Below the pieces are notes generated by a model. The model did no database searches. It was not told the DNA's origin and saw only the letters and a list, made by a program, of their open reading frames with translations. DNA of 64,000 bases from Xestospongia muta (Eukaryota; Porifera; Demospongiae; Haplosclerida; Petrosiidae): positions 4,989,827-5,053,826 of the forward strand of contig OY848928.1 of NCBI GenBank assembly GCA_963693285.1, read 5' to 3'. The position numbers were made by a program, and so were the translations under genes. Every line of letters begins with the position of its first letter. The stretch's first letter is position 1. Below are positions 58,100-64,000 of this stretch, one piece after another.

Positions 58100-59542
58100 A
58101 TGGAGTACAAGAATCTTGTCCTCTATATCTGCCATTGTTCTCAAAGTGTTACACTAGATGAATTATATTTCTGTCGACATTGTAAGCTGCCACGATGTAG
58201 CGACTGTGTTTCTACGTTAGTGGATAGTACGTGTATATCCTGCCCCCATTGTTTTGAGTCTATACCTCAAGCTGATGCAAAAGCCAAAAAGAACCGTTGT
58301 GTTCATTGTTTTCAATGTCCGATGTGTGCCTCGACACTTACAACTCGTTACGTTATGGTTCCAACAGGAGCGCCAATTGATTCATCCCCTGAAAATAAGG
58401 AAGAAAGTCCGCCACCGTTGGAGAAAACCGACCGAGAAACATCACCAAAGCGAATGAGTATAGCCACTACATCACCTTTGCTTCATTTAACACCTAAATC
58501 ATCTAAATCTCATCGTACCTCTTTTTCTGGTTCCAGTCTCAAATCCCCCGGGGGTACAAAATATTACTACCTCTCATGTACTCATTGCCGATGGACTACA
58601 AGGGATGCTGGTATTAAAGACAAGCGGTCCCCTTTGGACTTTAAGGAAAAACCACACCCACATTTGGAGGAATTCTTAAAGGTATCCAACTATTACAAAG
58701 AAATAGATGTCTTTGAAAGACTAGAACAGGAGCGTATACGCAAGCAACAAGCAGGTCGTAAGATCCGTCCCTTTTCAAGTCTCCTTGACTCTTCAAAGTT
58801 TAAAGTAGAAAAAGAACGTCCTAAAAAAACATTCTCTCCTCCAGAAGCTGTTTCTCCCAGCCCTTTGTCTGACGATTATTACACAGATCCAGTTGATATC
58901 AACGAAACATGCTCGCTTGACCAAATGCTTCAAAACCCCACCCACCAGCCTAAAACAATACAAAACCTTTTACCACAACCACTCCAACTTGTCGGAAAGA
59001 AACTGCTTAGATGTAAAGGATGTGATCATATACTACTCAAAGCAGATGTCAATCTGAACACTATACGGTTCAAAATACACCAAATAGCGTTACATGTCTT
59101 TCCACGAGTTCGTTTAACTCATATCCCCACTTTGACACTTGGAGAGCCCTCTATAGTTCCAGTATCGTTTATGAATCCTACTAGTTATAAAATTTCTCTC
59201 TCCTTTGGTCCATACCTAGACCGTAAGAAATTGAAAGAGATTCTTAGTCCAGCTATCTTACCTGAAGGCACATTTAATTTGAAGTCCAGTGACGATGATG
59301 TTAGTGATATGCTAAAAGATCAAGAGAGCAAAGATAGCTCAAAAGAGGAGGATAGCATTTTTATTCTTTCTTCGGAGCCGGGAAGACTGGTATTGAAATT
59401 TGCCGTTATTCCACAGAGTCAAGAAAACGATACAAAAATTGCATTCGTAATGAAATTCACATATAAACCAACAATTGAAGCTGAAGGGGATTGTAATGAC
59501 ATAGAGGTGGCTGTACTACTGAACTGTCATCACACTTTCTAA
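58100..59542 (+). CDS. DCTN4: Dynactin subunit 4 (p62), intronless
   Basis: One open frame of 480 aa. The first 80 residues hold paired Cys motifs (YFCRHCKLPRCSDC, ISCPHC, KKNRCVHCFQCPMC) that match the zinc-binding N terminus of dynactin p62. A further YYYLSCTHCRWTTRDAGIKD block, a DDYYTDPVDI motif, LLRCKGCDHIL and a C-terminal beta-sandwich region (VRLTHIPTLTLGEPSIVPVS) follow the family order. p62 caps the pointed end of the dynactin filament and helps dynein cargo attachment. An S/T/P-rich stretch (about residues 92-150) is longer than in vertebrates. It is intronless although its neighbours are intron-rich. Confidence 0.93.
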   Translation: MEYKNLVLYICHCSQSVTLDELYFCRHCKLPRCSDCVSTLVDSTCISCPHCFESIPQADAKAKKNRCVHCFQCPMCASTLTTRYVMVPTGAPIDSSPENKEESPPPLEKTDRETSPKRMSIATTSPLLHLTPKSSKSHRTSFSGSSLKSPGGTKYYYLSCTHCRWTTRDAGIKDKRSPLDFKEKPHPHLEEFLKVSNYYKEIDVFERLEQERIRKQQAGRKIRPFSSLLDSSKFKVEKERPKKTFSPPEAVSPSPLSDDYYTDPVDINETCSLDQMLQNPTHQPKTIQNLLPQPLQLVGKKLLRCKGCDHILLKADVNLNTIRFKIHQIALHVFPRVRLTHIPTLTLGEPSIVPVSFMNPTSYKISLSFGPYLDRKKLKEILSPAILPEGTFNLKSSDDDVSDMLKDQESKDSSKEEDSIFILSSEPGRLVLKFAVIPQSQENDTKIAFVMKFTYKPTIEAEGDCNDIEVAVLLNCHHTF

Positions 59543-59688
59543 TTTTTAATGTTATATAATAACGAGTAACCCAATCAATTAATACGTCATTTTAATTATT
59601 AATTCATAGCGCGTTAGTACACTCAGCAATCTGCTGTATTATAGCTACGCCTATTTGTAGTAGGAGCATTAGCTCAAGCACAGCGATC
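59543..59688. other. Short intergenic gap
   Basis: 146 bp between DCTN4 and the ABCA gene on the same strand. Serves as 3' UTR and promoter. GCGCGTTAG near 59609 is the only CpG cluster. Confidence 0.4.
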
Positions 59689-60329
59689 ATGGCTAATCTG
59701 GAAGACGAAATACAGACTAATGGTGAAGTTGACCGAAGTTTTGCCTACCGTTGTTGTACAGGTTGTTCAATGTTATGCAGGCAATTCTTTTTATTGCTAT
59801 GGAAAAACTTTATTCTCCAGGTTAGAAACTATCTGTAGACAGTGCAAAGACACTACTTCCTCTCATCTTGGACCTAATAGCTTATAATGTAATAGTTTTC
59901 ATCAATCTTTAATATGAGTTGGTCTAATGTAACTTAAAGCAGGTTGACGTACCATGTCCACCATCACAGTATAATCTTTTGTACCACATTATAGATACGT
60001 CGGCCTGTTGGTACTGTGTTTGAATTATTAGTTCCTCTTCTTGCTGTCGTTGTGATTGTTGTTTTCAGGTACATAACACACACACCAGCTGCAATATATA
60101 TAAAAGTAGATTAAAATAACCTCCTGCTTTATTATACGTAATAGTAAAGTGTGTTAGCTAGTTAAATAAAATTTGTATCTAAAAATCATCATTACTTGTT
60201 TATATATATATATATATATCACTTCTAAGTTTGTATCTTTGTATGTTGTCAGTTTCATTTTGTCAAAATAATACTAACAAAAATTAATCTATATATAACG
60301 TATAATGTATATATAATGTATAATGTATA

Positions 60330-60409
<80 letters not shown>

Positions 60410-62358
60410 GTGTGTATGTGTGTGGGTGTGATGTCGTATATACACATATCATGATTATTATAAGTAAAAAGCATAATTCAACTCGTTCTCTCTCTTTCTC
60501 TTTACTCACAAATTTTTTTTCCTGATAATGTTATCCACATGTGACTACTACCTTACTACTTACTAGCTTTAGTTATCATTGGTATGACTTTAGTTATCAT
60601 TAGTTAAAGATTATAGTGGTATTATGTAATCACTATCAATACTTCTAAATAAATGTTGAACGTACATGACTAATTATCTTCCCACATCTTTTAATTATCG
60701 TTGGTATAAAAATCATGTGATATTATCTACATATATCCTGGTAGATGGGTGACTGATTAGCTAGCTAGTTGTGCTGGTGTAAAGTTTGTTTCCTGGTAAT
60801 ATTGAGAACTTATATAATATTATGTAACACACACACGCACAATTAGTTATTGTTATATCATGTTATAATCACACAACTCTTGTTAAACTTGAGCCAATTA
60901 AACTCCCAAATGTGCTTTCTTTTTACAATTATAATAACAAATGATATTTGTCAGTGTTTATATTATGATTCATGCTTGTGTGTTCATGTACTCTCCATAA
61001 CTATTGATTAAACATATTAGTGTAATACTTTTAATGGTAACTTTTCTCTAGTCTTATAGTAAATAGAATTAATATATAATGTTATCTATTAAAATGAGTA
61101 TATGTGACTGAAATTGTAACTATAAAAACTACACAATTATTTGTCCAAATTTTATTATAATTTATACCAATTTGTACCTTTACTGATAATGTATGGACAA
61201 ATATCAATGAATACATATAAATATAGTGATGACACAGGTGATATTGCATGTAGTAACTTAGCAGCACTTATTTACTGGGTTATTATGGTTATTTATTAAT
61301 ACATAATTCAATAAAAGCACTCAGGATAAACTGCAGTTATAAAACTGCAGGAAATACATGACCCGATTCCTAATCACATGTTTGTATGACCTTTACATTA
61401 TTACTTTATAAACGTGACCTGAAATACCACTATGACTGCAGGAGACACATGACTCGATTCCTAGTCACACATTTATATGATTAATGAACCAGGATGAACT
61501 GTAGATATAAAACTGGAGGAGATACGTGACTGGATTCTTAGTCACACATTTATATGATTAATGAACCAGGATGAACTGTAGATATAAAACTGGAGGAGAT
61601 ACATGACTGGATTCTTAGTCACACATTTATATGATTAATGAACCAGGATGAACTGTAGATATAAAACTGGAGGAGATACATGACTGGATTCTTAGTCACA
61701 CATTTGTATGATTAATGAGCCTTTTAGGAATTTGACATTATTAATTTGTAAATGTAACCTGGAATACTACTATGACTGCAGGAATGCCATGGTTATGCTT
61801 GACAAGTTTATTCATTGCATGAATGAGATGTTTTGCATTGATCTGAAATATTTCTTTACAAAGATTCATGTTACCAACTTTATTTAATAATAACTTGTCT
61901 TTTGATAGAGTGTCACTCTTTAAAGCTGAAGATAAATGTTTTGTGACATTTGAGTCAGATCCCCTTGTTATACCTACTATTGGTAGCTATGATGTCTATT
62001 ATGCACCCAATACTTCACAAAGTGGTAAGATATAAATTACTTTAGCTGTTGACAGCAGTATCAATGCAATAGATAACTTATATCAATGTTTGGCTCAATG
62101 CTCACTGTCTGTTGAGTTGTAGTACTATTGTGAATTGCTACATAGTAAATGTTAATTGTTATTTAGATTATGATGTATAACTAACTTGTGAGCTTAAAGA
62201 TCTAGTCGTTTGCAAATTCTTTTTCTGATATTATACTCCCCTGTGTATAATGGAACAGTTATTAGCTGATCATTATAATTAAATAGAAGTTAATATATTG
62301 TGTTTGAATTATTTTGAAAAACGTCCCTTAACTTTCTCTTTGCCATTCATCCTTCTGT

Positions 62359-62421
<63 letters not shown>

Positions 62422-64000
62422 GCACTAAATATATCTAGAATAATTGAACCTATGCTTAAAGCTAGTGGAGGTAATTTGATTGGTGTAGCCACTGAAGACC
62501 AATTCGTTGATACTATACATCAAGATGATAGCAATCGATCAGTTGGTTGTTTTTTGGAAGGTGCTGGTATTTACTTTGAGGACCTTGACACTGACAATAT
62601 TAAGTATTCTTTGAGACTTCGTCAAAATCCTCCACCTTTTGATCGTTGGTTTACTGAATTTAGAGTAACACGGTTTCAGATACGAGGGGCTAGAGTTAAA
62701 CCAAAGTTTGTATTTGAATAGAGGATGGATGGATGGATGGAACAGATAGATGGATGGATGGATGGATGGATGGATAGATGGATGGATAGATGGATGGAAC
62801 AGATAGATGGATGGATGGATAGATGGATGGATGGATGAATGGATGGAACAGATAGATGGATGGATAATGTTTGGACATGCAAATAATGTTTATTGTTTTG
62901 GTTTAACTTTAATTATTTTCTAGTTCTTATTTAAAAGAAGGTTTTATCCATTTGGAGAAAATAGTCAATGAAGCTATTATTCTATACAAAACTGGTCAGA
63001 GTGTTAACATGGACATCAATGTTAGAGTAAGTGTATAGTAATTACACAGTTTGTAAACAGATCAGGTGATAACTAAACAATTGTTTTGACAGTAACTTTC
63101 TTGAACTTATAAAGAGAACAGTCACATGAACTTAGCTGCAGTCTTCAATGATATAGTAGCACGATGATGTGTATGTTTGTACTGATCAAAAGAGTTGAGA
63201 TGATTTTTACTTTATACTTGTACCTGGCTCTTGTCTCTCTTGAGTATTCTGTGGCAGCTACTCTTGTCAAAATAATTGGATTGTAATTTGAGACAAGAGA
63301 TGGCAAAAGATCATTAACATTAGAAAAGTTCCAAGACATTCTTGTTGCGTTCAGACCTTTTTTCCTATATAACCTGTCCTGTTGGGGAAGATGTACTAGC
63401 GTTACTAAATTGTAAACATTTGACAGTTATGTATATACTATCTTTGTTAGTGTTAATGAGTGTAATAATAGTTGGGGATTTAATGGAGATACAGGCATAT
63501 TTAGTTATCGCTTTGTTCAAACTTTAATTTCTGTGTTGTTATATTTTACATGAGACTATGTTCAGCTTATGATCAATGTATTACCCGGTATATCATTGAG
63601 TCATTGACACATAGCTTATGATCAGTGTATTATATCATTGAGTTATTGACACAGCTTATGATCAGTGTATTTTATCATTGAGTCATTGACACATAGCTTA
63701 TGATCAGTGTATTTTATCATTGAGTCATTGACACATAGCTTATATGATCAGTGTATTTTATCATTGAGTCATTGACACATAGCTTATGATCAGTGTACTT
63801 TATCATTGAGTCATTGACACATAGCTTATGATCAGTGTATTTTATCATTGACTCATTGACACATAGCTTATGATCAGTGTTGAGTCATATTTTTCATATT
63901 TTTTCAGCAATTTCCCTATCCACAATATCGCAGCGACACTTTCCTTCAAATTGTAGACTTCATTTTTCCTCTGTTTGTTGTTCTTTCTTTCATTTACTCT
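59689..64000 (+). CDS. ABCA-subfamily lipid transporter, N-terminal part (runs off window)
   Basis: 267 residues visible. Exons: 59689-59820, 59995-60068, 61909-62024, 62423-62705, 62924-63026, 63908-64000 (open). The cytoplasmic start leads to [20 protein letters not shown] and the first membrane helix ([14 protein letters not shown]), typical of full ABCA transporters. A large extracellular loop follows. The last exon reads [20 protein letters not shown] then [11 protein letters not shown], the F-P-Y-P-x-Y and PL-x-x-x-L-S-x-I-Y-S hallmark before helices 2-3, closest in pattern to ABCA3/ABCA5-like members. Nucleotide-binding domains lie beyond the window. Confidence 0.88.
60316..60406. repeat. 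(AT)n microsatellite
   Basis: Uninterrupted AT dinucleotide in the second ABCA intron. Confidence 0.95.
61420..61715. repeat. Minisatellite, about 77-bp unit
   Basis: Three to four near-identical copies including AACCAGGATGAACTGTAGAT and GACTGGATTCTTAGTCACAC. Confidence 0.93.
62360..62421. repeat. (CT)n microsatellite
   Basis: Runs straight into the AG acceptor of ABCA exon 4. Confidence 0.95.
62723..62874. repeat. (GGAT)n array with periodic GGAACAGATAGA
   Basis: Tetranucleotide repeat with a higher-order interruption, in ABCA intron 4. Confidence 0.93.
63565..63882. repeat. Minisatellite, about 45-bp unit
   Basis: About seven copies of ACACATAGCTTATGATCAGT plus GTATTTTATCATTGAGTCATTG in ABCA intron 5. 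Confidence 0.93.

Larger units (their letters stand above)
60069..61908. other. Large ABCA intron
   Basis: 1.84-kb intron with a (TA)n run at 60196-60220, a 90-bp (AT)n at 60316-60406 followed by (GT), and a minisatellite of about 77 bp at 61420-61715. No gene recognised. Confidence 0.6.

Overview
The window is nuclear DNA from an animal. It is AT-rich, has many short GT-AG introns (mostly 40-400 bp), carries metazoan housekeeping genes with no operons, and is full of simple repeats. Gene density, small introns and lineage-specific receptors suggest an early-branching animal such as a demosponge (Amphimedon-like). That placement is inference. No bacterial, viral or organellar segment was seen.

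Layout. 1-159: end of an RNA polymerase III RPC7-like gene (+). 952-5958: WDR48/UAF1 (-, 19 exons), carrying an extra Death domain. 6132-7465: TMEM50 (+). 7739-11230: intronless beta-helix ectodomain plus multi-pass membrane protein (+). 11554-13673: RAD21 cohesin kleisin (-). 14286-15726 and 16072-17720: two tail-to-tail pyrroline-5-carboxylate reductase genes. 17782-22282: secreted GH141-like parallel beta-helix protein (+, 14 exons) with a foldback element in one intron. 22961-25863: CtIP/RBBP8 (-). 25864-36965: a repeat-rich, gene-poor block with gene remnants, a tRNA-derived SINE-like duplication, minisatellites, a 30-copy 114-bp satellite, a GC-rich hairpin, MITEs and one small spliced gene candidate. 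36966-41455: LisH-WD40 protein (+) with a possible nested gene. 41697-44853: BFR1-like coiled-coil protein (-). 45222-52826: orphan single-pass receptor with about 21 tyrosine motifs (-). 53020-55939: TCP1/CCT1 (+). 56419-57991: LETMD1-like (-). 58100-59542: DCTN4/dynactin p62 (+, intronless). 59689-64000: start of an ABCA transporter (+).

Exon models were built by hand from splice sites. For the complete multi-exon genes WDR48, TMEM50, RAD21, both PYCRs, GH141-like, CtIP, LisH-WD40, BFR1-like, the receptor, TCP1 and LETMD1, the exon lengths sum to an intact reading frame.

Organisation. Five gene pairs are head-to-head with 61-612 bp between start codons, which implies shared promoters. The genes do not form one pathway, although WDR48, RAD21 and CtIP all belong to DNA-repair or chromosome biology in animals. 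The strongest novelty candidates are the Death-domain insertion in WDR48 and the multi-tyrosine orphan receptor.
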